Positions 1-8,280 of a stretch of 64,000 nucleotides of DNA are shown piece after piece. This stretch comes from Streptomyces griseoluteus (GTDB taxonomy: Bacteria; Actinomycetota; Actinomycetes; Streptomycetales; Streptomycetaceae). The DNA lies in the NCBI RefSeq assembly GCF_004784465.1, contig NZ_SRRU01000003.1:551938-615937 (forward strand), given 5' to 3'. The first letter of the stretch is position 1. Each line of letters opens with the position of its first letter. Both the position numbers and the translations under genes were made by a program. The notes below the pieces were generated by a model that saw only the letters and a list, made by a program, of their open reading frames with translations, was not told the DNA's origin and did not search any database.

Positions 1-118
1 GCACCCGCAGCGCCGTCAGGTCGAGGCCGCCCGCGTGGGCCTCCACTCGGGTCAGGCCCCGGCGGGCGGGGGTGGCGGGGACGGACTCACCGGTCCGGGC
101 GTCGAGGATGCGCAGCAC
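1..118 (-). CDS. N-terminal fragment of an unrecognised protein, running off the left edge
   Basis: Thirty-nine codons are visible, reading leftward from a GTG with no stop before the window edge, so only the N-terminus is present. A TACGCT box (125-130) ends six bases before the GTG, the spacing of a leaderless Streptomyces transcript. The peptide starts VLRILDARTGESVP and shows no signal peptide or membrane segment. I do not recognise the family. Some Streptomyces proteins labelled cysteinyl-tRNA synthetase-like begin in a similar way, but that is memory only. It is divergent from the CoA-binding gene. Confidence 0.45.
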   Translation of the reverse strand, partial: MLRILDARTGESVPATPARRGLTRVEAHAGGLDLTALRV

Positions 119-258
119 GCAGCGAGCGTAGGCGCGCCGGGGCCCGGACGCAGCACCTTGTGCCGATTCCGGACAGCGTGGCGGGCAAGCGGGGGAATCG
201 GCGCGCGGCGCCCGCTGTTGTCCCCACGGCACAGTTCCCGCGCTTGGAGGAGGCCGCC

Positions 259-666
259 GTGTACGGCGACGAGGCGACGATCCGCACCATCCTGACCGGT
301 CTGGGCGACACCTGGGCGGTGGTCGGCCTCTCCAACAACCGGTCCCGTGCCGCCTACGGGGTCGCCGAGGTGCTGCGCCGGTACGGCAAGCGGGTGGTGC
401 CGGTGCACCCGAAGGCCGAGCCGGTCGGGGGCGAGCAGGGGTACGCGAGCCTCGCCGACATCCCGTTCGACGTGGACGTGGTCGACGTGTTCGTCAACAG
501 CGAGCTGGCCGGCGCGGTGGCCGACGAGGCGGTGGCCAAGGGGGCCCGCGCGGTCTGGTTCCAGCTCGGCGTGGTGGACGAGGCGGCGTACGAGCGGACG
601 CGGGCGGCGGGTCTGGAGATGGTCATGGACGCCTGCCCGGCGATCGAGATCCCCCGACTGGGTTAG
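259..666 (+). CDS. CoA-binding domain protein (CoA_binding_2 / YccU type)
   Basis: A small Rossmann-fold cytoplasmic protein of about 135 residues. The strand-turn-helix WAVVGLSNN near residue 18 is the nucleotide or CoA-binding loop, and AVWFQLGVV near residue 97 is the second conserved block of the family. Family members bind CoA, but their physiological role is poorly known. The frame stays open upstream to 160, but I chose this GTG because a strong GGAGGAGG (246-253) ends five bases before it. The stop codon overlaps the stop of the convergent YbaK gene (shared TTAG at 663-666), so neither gene has room for its own terminator. Confidence 0.9.
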   Translation: MYGDEATIRTILTGLGDTWAVVGLSNNRSRAAYGVAEVLRRYGKRVVPVHPKAEPVGGEQGYASLADIPFDVDVVDVFVNSELAGAVADEAVAKGARAVWFQLGVVDEAAYERTRAAGLEMVMDACPAIEIPRLG

Positions 667-1217
667 ACGCCCAGCCCCTCGATCACGACCGCGCCGGGGA
701 TCTCGGCGAACGCCTTGCCCGGCACCAGGAGTTTGCCGCGTCGGCGGCCGCTGCCGACCAGGACGTAGGGCAGGTCCGGCACGGCTGAGTCGACCAGCAC
801 CGGCCAGGCGGCGGGGAGTCCGAGCGGGGTGATGCCGCCGTACTCCATGCCGGTCTCGCCGGTCGCCAGGTCCATCGGGGCGAACGACGCCTTGCGGGCG
901 CCCAGTTGGCGGCGGACCGTGCCGTTGACGTCGACCTTGGTCCGGGACAGCACCAGGCAGGCGGCGAGCGTGGTCTCGCCGCCGCGCTTGCCCGCGACCA
1001 CCACGCAGTTGGCGCTCAGCTCGGGCAGGTCGGCGCCGTAGTGCTGGACGAAGACGGCCGTGTCCGCGAGGTCCGGGTCGGTGTCGACGTAGAGGATCTG
1101 TTCGGCGGGGACGGACCCCCGCCAGTTCCGTACCGCCTCCGCGACCGGTGCGGTCAGTTCGGCCAGGGCCTCGGGGGCGGGGGTGGCGTTGTCGAAGTCT
1201 CCGATGGGCGCGCGCAT
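663..1217 (-). CDS. YbaK/EbsC-family aminoacyl-tRNA deacylase
   Basis: A protein of 184 residues with the YbaK fold. The family hydrolyses mischarged tRNAs such as Cys-tRNA(Pro), acting in trans as an editing factor in the cytoplasm. The core runs from VPAEQILYVDTD (near residue 38) through VVVAGKRGGETTLAACLVLS to LVGSGRRRGKLLVPG close to the end. FAPMDLATGETGMEYGGITPLGLP is the conserved glycine-rich substrate loop, read as two adjoining short stretches. No partner synthetase is visible nearby. The exact tRNA substrate cannot be told from sequence. Confidence 0.88.
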   Translation of the reverse strand: MRAPIGDFDNATPAPEALAELTAPVAEAVRNWRGSVPAEQILYVDTDPDLADTAVFVQHYGADLPELSANCVVVAGKRGGETTLAACLVLSRTKVDVNGTVRRQLGARKASFAPMDLATGETGMEYGGITPLGLPAAWPVLVDSAVPDLPYVLVGSGRRRGKLLVPGKAFAEIPGAVVIEGLGV

Positions 1218-1251
1218 GGCGGCACCGTAACAGCCGTCGCGGGGGCGCCCG

Positions 1252-1884
1252 TCAGCGCACCGGGGGCACGGAGACCGCCATCACCATCCGCATCGGTACG
1301 TCACCCTCGTTGCCGTAGGTGTGCGGGGTGTCGGCCTCGAAGGTGGCGCTCGCCCCGGCCGGGACCGCGTGCCGTACCCCGTCGACCTCCAGGGTGAGTT
1401 CACCGGAGGTGACGTGGACCAGCTCGACCGTGCCGGAGGGGTGGGGGTCGGCGCTGCTGCGCTCGCCCGGCATCAGGTTCCAGTCCCACAGCTCCAGCGG
1501 GCCGGGCGCCTCGGTGCCGGCCAGCAGCCGGTTGTAGCTGCCGCCCTCGGTGTGCCAGAGCCGGACCGCCTGGTCGGCGGGGACGACCCGGACGCGTGGC
1601 CCCTGTTCGTAGTCGAGCAGCGTGGTGACGCTGATCCCGAGCGCGTCGCCGATCTTGACGACGGTGCCGATGCTGGGGTTGGTGCGGGCCTGCTCGATCT
1701 GGATGAGCATGCCCCGGCTGACACCGGCGCGGGCGGCCAGCGTGTCCAGCGTGAAGCCGCGCTCGGTGCGCCAGCGGCGGACGTTGCGCGCCAGGGACTG
1801 GGTCAGCAGGTCGAGGTCCGCCACATCACGTCCATTGCAGATCACATCGGAAGTCACCGAGGCCACGGGGACCTCGTCGGTCAC
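1252..1884 (-). CDS. XRE-family transcriptional regulator with C-terminal cupin
   Basis: A helix-turn-helix DNA-binding domain (LARNVRRWRTERGFTL... GVSRGMLIQIEQ) in the first third is followed by a cupin_2 barrel (PHPSGTVELVHV, FEADTPHTYGN) that probably senses a small molecule. Regulators of this layout usually control amino-acid, polyamine or aromatic metabolism genes. The GTG chosen gives about 210 residues. It has no clear ribosome site, and the frame is open further upstream, so the start is uncertain by a few codons. The regulator is encoded downstream of an acyltransferase on the same strand, about 100 bases away, so its target is not obvious from context. Confidence 0.88.
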   Translation of the reverse strand: MTDEVPVASVTSDVICNGRDVADLDLLTQSLARNVRRWRTERGFTLDTLAARAGVSRGMLIQIEQARTNPSIGTVVKIGDALGISVTTLLDYEQGPRVRVVPADQAVRLWHTEGGSYNRLLAGTEAPGPLELWDWNLMPGERSSADPHPSGTVELVHVTSGELTLEVDGVRHAVPAGASATFEADTPHTYGNEGDVPMRMVMAVSVPPVR

Positions 1885-1987
1885 GGGAAGGAATGACCGG
1901 ATCGGGTGCACGGGACGGCGGCGCGCCGCACCCGGCCGTCCACCGCACTGTACTGCGCGGTCCGGTACGGAGCACGCGCCCGCCCGC

Positions 1988-2752
1988 TCAGCCCTCCGCG
2001 TCCAGCTTGGCGAGCTGTTCCACCTGCTCCTCGTCCAGTGCCGCCAGCGCACCCAGTTGCGCCCCGGTGACACCGGCCGGGGGCGGCACCGGGGCGGGGG
2101 TGCGCAGCGGTGGCTGCCAGCCCTCCTCGGGTGTCCAGCGCCGTACGACCCGGGCGGGCGCCCCGGCGACCACGGCGTGGTCCGGGACCGTGCCGCGTAC
2201 CACCGCGCCGGCCGCGACCACCACGTTGCGGCCGATCCGGGCGCCCGGCAGGATCACCGCGCCGGTGCCGATCCAGCAGCCGGGGCCGATCTCCACGGGC
2301 TCCATCCGGGGCCACTGGCGGCCGATGGGCTCGTGCGGGTCGTCGTAGGAGTGGTTGGTGGAGGTGACGTAGACGTACGGGCCGAAGTAGCAGTCGCGGC
2401 CGATGGTGACCGTGGTGTCCGCGATGACGTGGCTGCCCCGGCCGAGGACCACGCCGTCCCCGATGCGCAGGATCGGGTCGGGGCCGAGGTCGAGGTCGGG
2501 CATGAGACCGGCGGTGAGGGTGACCTGTTCGGCGATGATGCAGTGCGAGCCGAGTGTGATCCACCGCTCGCCGAAGACCGTGCCGAGCGGGAAGGCGAGC
2601 CGGGTGGCCTCACCGATGGCGCCGAACCGGAAGCGGCCCGGATGCCCGGCGGTGACCGCGCCCCGGCGCTGCACCCAGCCCCACGCGGCATGGACGGCAC
2701 GCTGGGCGAGCCCCTGCCGCCAGGAGGTGAACGTGTTCTTGGGCTTCGGCAC
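1988..2752 (-). CDS. Hexapeptide-repeat (left-handed beta-helix) acyltransferase
   Basis: 254 residues. Imperfect hexapeptide repeats begin near residue 65 (WITLGSHCIIAEQVTL) and continue to VVAGAPARVVRRW near residue 205, the WbbJ/acetyltransferase signature. The family transfers an acetyl or other acyl group, often to a sugar, as a trimer. STNHSYDDP near residue 131 carries the usual active-site histidine. The C-terminal 45 residues are proline-rich and then form a short charged helix. It diverges from the gamma-carbonic anhydrase-like gene across about 150 bases. The acceptor is unknown. Confidence 0.88.
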   Translation of the reverse strand: MPKPKNTFTSWRQGLAQRAVHAAWGWVQRRGAVTAGHPGRFRFGAIGEATRLAFPLGTVFGERWITLGSHCIIAEQVTLTAGLMPDLDLGPDPILRIGDGVVLGRGSHVIADTTVTIGRDCYFGPYVYVTSTNHSYDDPHEPIGRQWPRMEPVEIGPGCWIGTGAVILPGARIGRNVVVAAGAVVRGTVPDHAVVAGAPARVVRRWTPEEGWQPPLRTPAPVPPPAGVTGAQLGALAALDEEQVEQLAKLDAEG

Positions 2753-2906
2753 CCGCCCACGTTACTCAGCGGTCACTCACCGCGAGGCGCCGGGCGCCTG
2801 TGATCTTCACCCCATCCGGCCGGCCCCGCGATGCCCTACCGTGCGCGGGAGACCGCCCGGCGCGGTCCGGCCCGATTTTCGCCCGGCAGAGAGACGGTGG
2901 ACACGG

Positions 2907-3434
2907 ATGACGCACAAGGCCCTGATCGTGGGCATCGGCGGCAGGGAGCCGGCGATCGACCCGGAGGCGTTCGTCGCCCCCAACGCCACGGTGATCGGCG
3001 ACGTGACGCTGCGGGCGGGCGCGAGCGTCTGGTACGGGGCCGTGGTGCGCGGTGACGTGGAGCGGATCACCGTCGGCGCGGACGCCAACATCCAGGACAA
3101 CGTCACCCTGCACGCCGATCCAGGCTTCCCGCTGACGATCGGTGAGCGCGTCTCCGTCGGCCACAACGCCGTGGTGCACGGCGCCACCGTCGAGGACGAC
3201 TGCCTGATCGGCATGGGGGCGACCGTGCTGAACGGCGCGGTGATCGGCGCCGGTTCCCTGGTCGCCGCCCAGGCCCTCGTCCCGCAGGGCATGGTCGTGC
3301 CGCCCGGTTCGCTGGTGGCGGGCGTCCCGGCGAAGGTCCGCCGGGAACTGTCGGAGGAGGAGCGGCAGGGCGTCACCCTCAACGGCACGCTGTACGCGGA
3401 CCTGGCGAAGACGCACCGGGCCGTGCACGAGTAG
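2907..3434 (+). CDS. Gamma-carbonic anhydrase-like protein
   Basis: A left-handed beta-helix protein of 175 residues. The three zinc-ligand histidines of gamma-class carbonic anhydrases are present (H69 in VTLHAD, H86 in SVGHNAVV and H91 in VVHGAT), with the conserved IQDN strand before them. Such proteins hydrate CO2 or bind metal without proven catalysis, and they are cytoplasmic trimers. The ATG has GAGAGACGG upstream as a modest ribosome site. It is the second beta-helix protein in two neighbouring genes, but the two are divergent and belong to different families. Confidence 0.9.
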   Translation: MTHKALIVGIGGREPAIDPEAFVAPNATVIGDVTLRAGASVWYGAVVRGDVERITVGADANIQDNVTLHADPGFPLTIGERVSVGHNAVVHGATVEDDCLIGMGATVLNGAVIGAGSLVAAQALVPQGMVVPPGSLVAGVPAKVRRELSEEERQGVTLNGTLYADLAKTHRAVHE

Positions 3435-3459
3435 GAGGGGCGGAGCGCGGGCGGGGCCC

Positions 3460-4113
3460 CTACGCCTGGTCGGCGCCGACCGGCTCGGCCTCGGGGGCCT
3501 GGTCCGTGGACTCCTTGCGCTGCGAGCGGCGCTTCATGACCACGAAGGAGCCGAGGCCGACGACGATCGCGGCGGCCAGCGCCACCCAGGAGAACCGCTT
3601 GAGCCAGTCCTCCGCGACCATGCCGACGTAGTAGACGACGGCCGTTGTGCCGCCCGCCCAGAGGACACCGCCGAGCACGTTGGCGATCAGGAACTTCCAG
3701 TACGGCATGCGCAGGACGCCCGCGAGGGGGCCGGCGAAGATGCGGAGCAGGGCGATGAAGCGGCCGAAGAAGACCGCCCACATGCCCCACTTCTCGAACG
3801 ACCGCTCGGCGGTGGCGACATGCGCCTCGCCGAAGTGGCGCGGGAACTTCCGCCCCAGCCAGGCCAGCAGCGGGCGCCCGCCCTTGCGGCCGATCGCGTA
3901 GCCGATGGAGTCGCCGATCACCGCGCCGGCCGTGGCGCAGGCGCCGAGCACGAACGGGTCGATCCCGGTGTGCTGGGAGGACATCAGCGCGGCCGAGACG
4001 AGGACGATCTCGCCGGGCAGCGGGATGCCGAGGCTCTCCAGCCCGATCACCAGGCCCACCAGGGCGTAGACGGCGACGGCGGGCACCGAGTCGAGCCATT
4101 CCTGCACGTGCAC
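3460..4113 (-). CDS. DedA-family membrane protein
   Basis: 217 residues with several hydrophobic helices and the DedA (SNARE-associated) core: an N-terminal amphipathic stretch, GIPLPGEIVLVSAA near residue 30, and FFGRFIALLRIFAGPLAG near residue 115. DedA proteins are inner-membrane proteins; current work assigns many of them to flipping of undecaprenyl phosphate or phosphatidylethanolamine and to membrane homeostasis. The GTG was chosen because GGAGG lies seven bases upstream. The tail after the last helix is charged. A distant relative of the TVP38 type lies at 10905, and undecaprenyl diphosphatase at 11836. Confidence 0.92.
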   Translation of the reverse strand: MHVQEWLDSVPAVAVYALVGLVIGLESLGIPLPGEIVLVSAALMSSQHTGIDPFVLGACATAGAVIGDSIGYAIGRKGGRPLLAWLGRKFPRHFGEAHVATAERSFEKWGMWAVFFGRFIALLRIFAGPLAGVLRMPYWKFLIANVLGGVLWAGGTTAVVYYVGMVAEDWLKRFSWVALAAAIVVGLGSFVVMKRRSQRKESTDQAPEAEPVGADQA

Positions 4114-4273
4114 CGCGGTTCCTCCCAGTCGCTGTCGCACCCTGCCGGGCGCGCCGTACACGCGCACCCCCCAGGAAGGCTACCCGGTCGCCGCGCACCG
4201 CCGGCGGGCACGGCCGTCTGAGCCCATGGCGAACGGGCGCATGGCCGCGCGGCCGGGCGCGCAGGCTGGAGGC

Positions 4274-4945
4274 ATGGACCTGATCGAGGTACTGCCCCGG
4301 CTGCGCATGCTCCGCTTCCCGGTGGGGGCGGCCTATCTGTGGCGGGACGGTGACGAGCTGACGCTGATCGACTCCGGGACGGCGGGGGCCGCGGCGGAGA
4401 TCGAGGAGGTGCTCGACGGCGCGCTGCGGCGGATCGTGCTCACGCACTGGCACGAGGACCACACCGGCTCGGCGGCCGGTCTCGCCGCCCGGCACGGGGC
4501 CGAGGTGGTGGCGCACCGGCTGGAGGCGCCGGTGATCCGGGGCGAGGCGGCCGGGGCGCCGCCGGTGCTGGAGGAGTTCGAGATCCCGATCCGGGCGGGG
4601 GTTCCCGCCCTGCCCCCGGCTCCGCCGTGCCGGGTGGACCGGGAGGTGGAGGACGGCGATGTGCTGGAGTTCGGCGGCGGGGCGGTGGTGGTCGCGGTGC
4701 CCGGCCACACGAACGGGTCGATAGCCGTCCACCTGCCGGGGCCGGGGGTGCTGTTCACCGGGGACGCGGTCGCGGGCGTCGGGCGGACGACCCTGGGCGT
4801 CTTCAACACCGACCGCGCGCGGGCCGTCGAGTCGCTGCACCGGCTCGCCGCGCTGGACGCCGAGACGGCGGTCTTCGGGCACGGCGACCCGGTCGTCCAC
4901 GGCGCGGCGGCGGCGCTGCGGGCAGCGGCCGCCGCGACACGGTGA
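4274..4945 (+). CDS. Metallo-beta-lactamase-fold hydrolase
   Basis: 223 residues, cytoplasmic. The zinc site THWHEDH is complete (H58, H60, D62, H63), with later ligands in VPGHTNGS, GDAVAG and VFGHGDPV. This is the glyoxalase II-like branch of the superfamily; the substrate cannot be assigned. The ATG follows CTGGAGG with one base of spacing, which is tight, but the first methionine gives the normal domain start. It diverges from the DedA gene and runs tail to tail, six bases apart, with the thioesterase gene. Confidence 0.9.
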   Translation: MDLIEVLPRLRMLRFPVGAAYLWRDGDELTLIDSGTAGAAAEIEEVLDGALRRIVLTHWHEDHTGSAAGLAARHGAEVVAHRLEAPVIRGEAAGAPPVLEEFEIPIRAGVPALPPAPPCRVDREVEDGDVLEFGGGAVVVAVPGHTNGSIAVHLPGPGVLFTGDAVAGVGRTTLGVFNTDRARAVESLHRLAALDAETAVFGHGDPVVHGAAAALRAAAAATR

Positions 4946-4951
4946 GGGAGG

Positions 4952-5404
4952 TCAGCCGTTCGGACGCAGGGTCCAGACCACCGTCATCTCGCCGGAGACG
5001 GCGCCGTCCTCGCGCTGGATGGTGATGGCGACCGGGAACTCCGGGCGGCTGCCCGCGTCCAGTTCCGCGACGACCTCGGCGGCCGGCCGGCCCAGAGTGG
5101 CGGTGGCGGTCACCGGGCCGAGGGCGAGCTTCTTGTAGTCGATCTCGGCGCGCACCGCGAGCGGCACGGCACGGGAGAGCTGTTCCCCGAAGGCGGTCAG
5201 CACGATGGCCCCGCTCGCGGACTCGGCCAGCGTGAACATCGCGCCGGCGTGCGGGCCGCCCAGGTGATTGTGGTACTCGGACTGGTCCGGCAGCCGGAGC
5301 ACCGCGCGCTCGGGGGTGACCTCGATGAACTCCAGGTTCAGGGTCCGCACCATCGGCACCGCGGCGGCCAGCATGTCGCCCATGGAGGCGCTCTCAACTG
5401 TCAT
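4952..5404 (-). CDS. Hotdog-fold protein of the DUF4442/PaaI thioesterase type
   Basis: 150 residues with a single hotdog domain. The helix-forming segment HNHLGGPHAGAMFTLAESASG (two adjoining short blocks near residues 45-65) is the family hallmark. Such proteins hydrolyse or bind acyl-CoA thioesters. No ribosome site precedes the ATG; a short leader or a leaderless transcript is likely. It diverges from the proline/glutamine-rich membrane protein across 118 bases that contain a perfect nine-base inverted repeat (5455-5494), so the two may share a regulator. Confidence 0.87.
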   Translation of the reverse strand: MTVESASMGDMLAAAVPMVRTLNLEFIEVTPERAVLRLPDQSEYHNHLGGPHAGAMFTLAESASGAIVLTAFGEQLSRAVPLAVRAEIDYKKLALGPVTATATLGRPAAEVVAELDAGSRPEFPVAITIQREDGAVSGEMTVVWTLRPNG

Positions 5405-5454
5405 GACCGCGATGTTACCGACGGGTAGCGGACCTGGCCAGCCCCGGTCCCGAC

Positions 5455-5515
5455 CGTTTCGGTACGCCCCTGACGAGCGACGGTGACCGAAACGTGTCCC
5501 GTGGCGCATTAGGGT
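5455..5515 (+). promoter_or_regulatory. Inverted repeat and leaderless -10 box between two divergent genes
   Basis: CGTTTCGGT (5455-5463) and its exact complement ACCGAAACG (5486-5494) are separated by 22 bases. The right arm covers the place where the -35 box of the rightward gene should be, and a TAGGGT -10 box (5510-5515) ends seven bases before its ATG. This arrangement fits a repressor site. No regulator is assigned. Confidence 0.5.
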
Positions 5516-5522
5516 TCTGGCC

Positions 5523-6515
5523 ATGTGGCCAGGAGAGCAGCCGCCAGGGGGCGCGCAGAACCCGCAGGAGAACCCGTACCAGCAGCCGGGTTACCAGCAG
5601 CCGAATCCGTATCAGCAGCCCGGCTACCAGCAGTACCCGCAGCCGAACCCGTACGGGCAGCAGCCTCAGTGGGGGCCGCCGACGCAGCCGCCGCACAAGC
5701 CGGGCGGGAGCAACCGGGTCAAGGTCGTCGCCATCGTGTCGGCCCTCGCGGTCGTCGTCACCGCCGGGGTGACGGGGTATCTGGTCCTCGGCTCCAAGGA
5801 CGACGGCCGCGACGAGGCCAAGGGCGGGAAGAGGACCAGCCAGTCGCCCACGCCCGAGCCGACGGTGAGTTCGTCGACGCCGGACGACAACCCGCGTGGC
5901 GGGGAGGGGGAGAAGCCGGTCGTCGCCGGCTGGAAGGTCGTCGTCAACCCGAAGTTCGGCACCGCGTTCGACGTGCCGCCGGAGTGGCAGCTCGAGTCCA
6001 CGGACACCTCCTACTTCATGGAGGACCACGCGGACGACGACAAGCTGATCACCTCGGTGTCCGCGCCCGCCGTCTACAAGTCCAAGTGGTGCACGGACGA
6101 CAGCGACAAGGACGGCCGTACGGAAGACACCTCGCTGGCGGTGGCCGGTACGCGCGGTGAGAGCGGCGCGAAGAGCCCGGAGCAGGCCGCGGTGACGCGG
6201 GTGCCGTGGTACGTGTACGGCGGTTACACCCAGCCGGACAAGAAGAGCCTCACGTACGACAAGAAGACCAAGCCCTTCACCACGTCCTCCGGCGTCAAGG
6301 GCGCCTACGCCTGGGCGCGTTCGTCCGGCAGCCCCCAGAAGGGCAAGTGCGCGAGCGACGGCAAGGCGATCTCCTTCGCCTTCCGCAACTCCGCGCAGGA
6401 CATCGTGTCGTTCGACCTCTACGGCGCCAAGGGCGTGAAGGAGGAGGTCGACACGGCGACCATCATGAAGATCCTGTCCTCGGTGCGGCTGCACGGGGAC
6501 CCCACGGAGAGCTGA
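5523..6515 (+). CDS. Membrane-anchored secreted protein with a proline/glutamine-rich N-terminus
   Basis: 330 residues in three parts. Residues 1-65 are a low-complexity run of PYQQPGYQQP-like repeats that should lie in the cytoplasm. One membrane helix follows (VKVVAIVSALAVVVTAGVTG, near 66-85). The rest is an extracellular domain of about 220 residues with a disordered Ser/Thr/Pro linker and two cysteines (KWCTDD, GKCASD). I do not recognise the outer domain. Streptomyces commonly put such tyrosine- and glutamine-rich tails on membrane proteins, where they may act in clustering. The transcript is probably leaderless. Confidence 0.85.
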   Translation: MWPGEQPPGGAQNPQENPYQQPGYQQPNPYQQPGYQQYPQPNPYGQQPQWGPPTQPPHKPGGSNRVKVVAIVSALAVVVTAGVTGYLVLGSKDDGRDEAKGGKRTSQSPTPEPTVSSSTPDDNPRGGEGEKPVVAGWKVVVNPKFGTAFDVPPEWQLESTDTSYFMEDHADDDKLITSVSAPAVYKSKWCTDDSDKDGRTEDTSLAVAGTRGESGAKSPEQAAVTRVPWYVYGGYTQPDKKSLTYDKKTKPFTTSSGVKGAYAWARSSGSPQKGKCASDGKAISFAFRNSAQDIVSFDLYGAKGVKEEVDTATIMKILSSVRLHGDPTES

Positions 6516-6570
6516 CGGACGGCGCGTAATCGGGTTGGCAGCCGCGGGGTCGTCCGGCCATAGTCGGCCG

Positions 6571-6717
6571 GTGACCCCGGACTCCTCCTCGCGCCCCTCG
6601 TGGGCGAGCCGCAACTACTCACTGCTGACCGGCGCGGCCGTCGTCACCAGCCTCGGCGCCAACGGGTCGCTCATCGCGGCCGCGTTCGCCGTGCTGGACG
6701 CGGGCGGGGACGCCGGT
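6571..6717 (+). pseudogene. N-terminal remnant of a major facilitator transporter
   Basis: From a GTG with a CATAGT box six bases upstream, the frame reads about 49 residues that look like the first membrane helix of a Streptomyces MFS exporter (SWASRNYSLLTGAAVVTSLG ... AAAFAVLDAGGDAG). The resemblance then stops, near 6717, and the frame closes soon after. The matching C-terminal part of an MFS protein lies about 1.6 kb downstream in the same orientation, beyond the snapalysin gene. I read this as one broken transporter; the middle of the protein is absent from the window. Confidence 0.5.
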
Positions 6718-6789
6718 GTCGGTCGCGGCAGGGTCCTTGGCGGTGTTCGGGCTGTGCGTGATGCTGGGTGATCTGCTGTTGCTGGGGGA

Positions 6790-7605
6790 TCAGCCAATAT
6801 GGATCAGGACGGGTGCGGGTGCCGGCACGGTGGTCGCGGGCGTGCTGGGGGCCTGGGCATCGCCTCCGATCGGTGCCTCGCCGCCACCGGCGACACCGCC
6901 TGCGAGCGGGCCGGCGGTTTCGGGTGATCGTGCCGTGCCCGGGGCCTGTGCCAGTCCGTTGGCCCACAGTTGGTCGACACGCGAGCGCTCGGTGACGTTC
7001 GGGTAGCGGTTGGTGCAGGACGGGCCGGCGGTGCCGCCCGACATCAGCTCACTGCACGGCCCGCCGTAGTTGTCCGGCAGGCCCAGCACGTGCCCGGTCT
7101 CGTGGGTGACGACGCGGACCGAGTCGTACTGCTGGTTCTGGGTGTAGTCGAGGAAGACGAAGCCACTTCCCTGGCCGTTGGTGGAGGCGTAGGACCCGCG
7201 CGGGTCATTGCCCTCGCGGTAGGAGAAGTCGGCACCGGCACCACCGCTCGACGCCTCCTGGAGCTTGACGTTGGACTCGGAGCTGTTCCAGATCGAGGCC
7301 GCGCTCGCTATCTGCGAACGGAAGCCCGGTGCCTGGGAGGCGTCGTAGTGGACAGTCACCGCCTGCGCGTTCGGCTGGACGGCACGCTTCTCGGCGACGG
7401 ACTTGAGCACGGCCTCGAAGAACGCCTTGTTGTTCGCGGCCTCCTCAACCGACCCGGTGTACCGCGCCACGGAGGTACCGGTGGCACCGGACGGGGTGTC
7501 GGCGGTCTGGGCGCCGGCCGGCGCCGCCGCGCCCAGCGCGCTGGAGGCCAGCCCCAGGCCGAGAGCGAGGGTGAGGAGTCTCGCGGACGTTCGGGACGAC
7601 TTCAT
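6790..7605 (-). CDS. snpA: Snapalysin-type secreted zinc metalloprotease with an unusual C-terminal tail
   Basis: 271 residues. A signal peptide (positive start, then a leucine/alanine core to about residue 32) is followed by a propeptide and an M7 snapalysin domain. The zinc motif [11 protein letters not shown] (168-178) has the family's aspartate as third ligand, and C184 and C197 fit the conserved disulphide. The family normally ends just after the helix [11 protein letters not shown] (208-218); here about 53 low-complexity Pro/Ala/Gly residues follow. The ATG has a good AGGAG site. No LysR activator gene (snpR) lies beside it, which is unusual. Snapalysins degrade milk and other proteins outside the cell. 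Confidence 0.9.
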   Translation of the reverse strand: MKSSRTSARLLTLALGLGLASSALGAAAPAGAQTADTPSGATGTSVARYTGSVEEAANNKAFFEAVLKSVAEKRAVQPNAQAVTVHYDASQAPGFRSQIASAASIWNSSESNVKLQEASSGGAGADFSYREGNDPRGSYASTNGQGSGFVFLDYTQNQQYDSVRVVTHETGHVLGLPDNYGGPCSELMSGGTAGPSCTNRYPNVTERSRVDQLWANGLAQAPGTARSPETAGPLAGGVAGGGEAPIGGDAQAPSTPATTVPAPAPVLIHIG

Positions 7606-8280
7606 GTGGGGGGCTCCTACTCACTCGGTGACGCCGAGCGCCCGGTGCGCGGTCGAATCTGCCTGAACACCCGAACTGCGGCGACGTCCTGTGGGTCGTC
7701 ATTCTTAGGACGGCGCGACAGGGAGCGCAAAGGGTCCCCGCCACTACGTCGCTTCGTAGGTCCGGGGACCTCGCCAGGGCAGGGCACAGGCTCTCCGGTC
7801 CGCACTTGGCAGGCAGGAGAGGAACTGGCGCGGCGTCAGAAGCCTTTAACTCACCGGGCAACGGGCGTGCGGGGCCGATCGTAGGGTTCGCCGGAGGCAC
7901 AGCGGGATCCACATCCGGACCAAGACGGACAAATTTCCAGATGTCTGCCATATCCCGTCTACTAAGTGTGCCGGTTTGTTGGCGGGGCGCTGTGACCGAC
8001 GTCATAGAACGACACCTTCCGCTTCTTTCGCCCCCATCGGTCCCGTGGCACACCAGGGAGTCACCCTCGGCGCTGGGCGGCATCCCTCACCGTTGAGCCG
8101 CCGCCGCTCAGTCCTGATCAGGACGGAGGCGGGGCCCGGCGAGCGGCGCAGGGGAAAGGCCGGTGGGTTCCTCGCCCGCCTCCAACAGCGTGTCCGCCGC
8201 ATCCGGTGGCTCCGGGAGCATCCGTCAGGAAAGAGCACCGGGTTCGGACGCCAAAACGGTTACCTTCACCGGGGTGTTGC
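7606..8280. other. 675-base stretch without a convincing gene
   Basis: This must hold the snapalysin promoter, but I see no clear -35/-10 pair. A perfect 14-base palindrome, GTCCTGATCAGGAC, lies at 8111-8124. Around 7860-8000 the base composition is less GC-rich than in neighbouring genes and the open frames read poorly. I found no further transporter sequence here, so the missing middle of the MFS gene has been lost and not merely displaced. Confidence 0.5.

Noticed and set aside
7445..7951. Minus-strand frame starting MADIWKFVRLG upstream of snapalysin
   Set aside because: The first 45 residues look plausible but the rest is Arg/Pro/Ser noise that runs into the snapalysin gene out of frame; no ribosome site.
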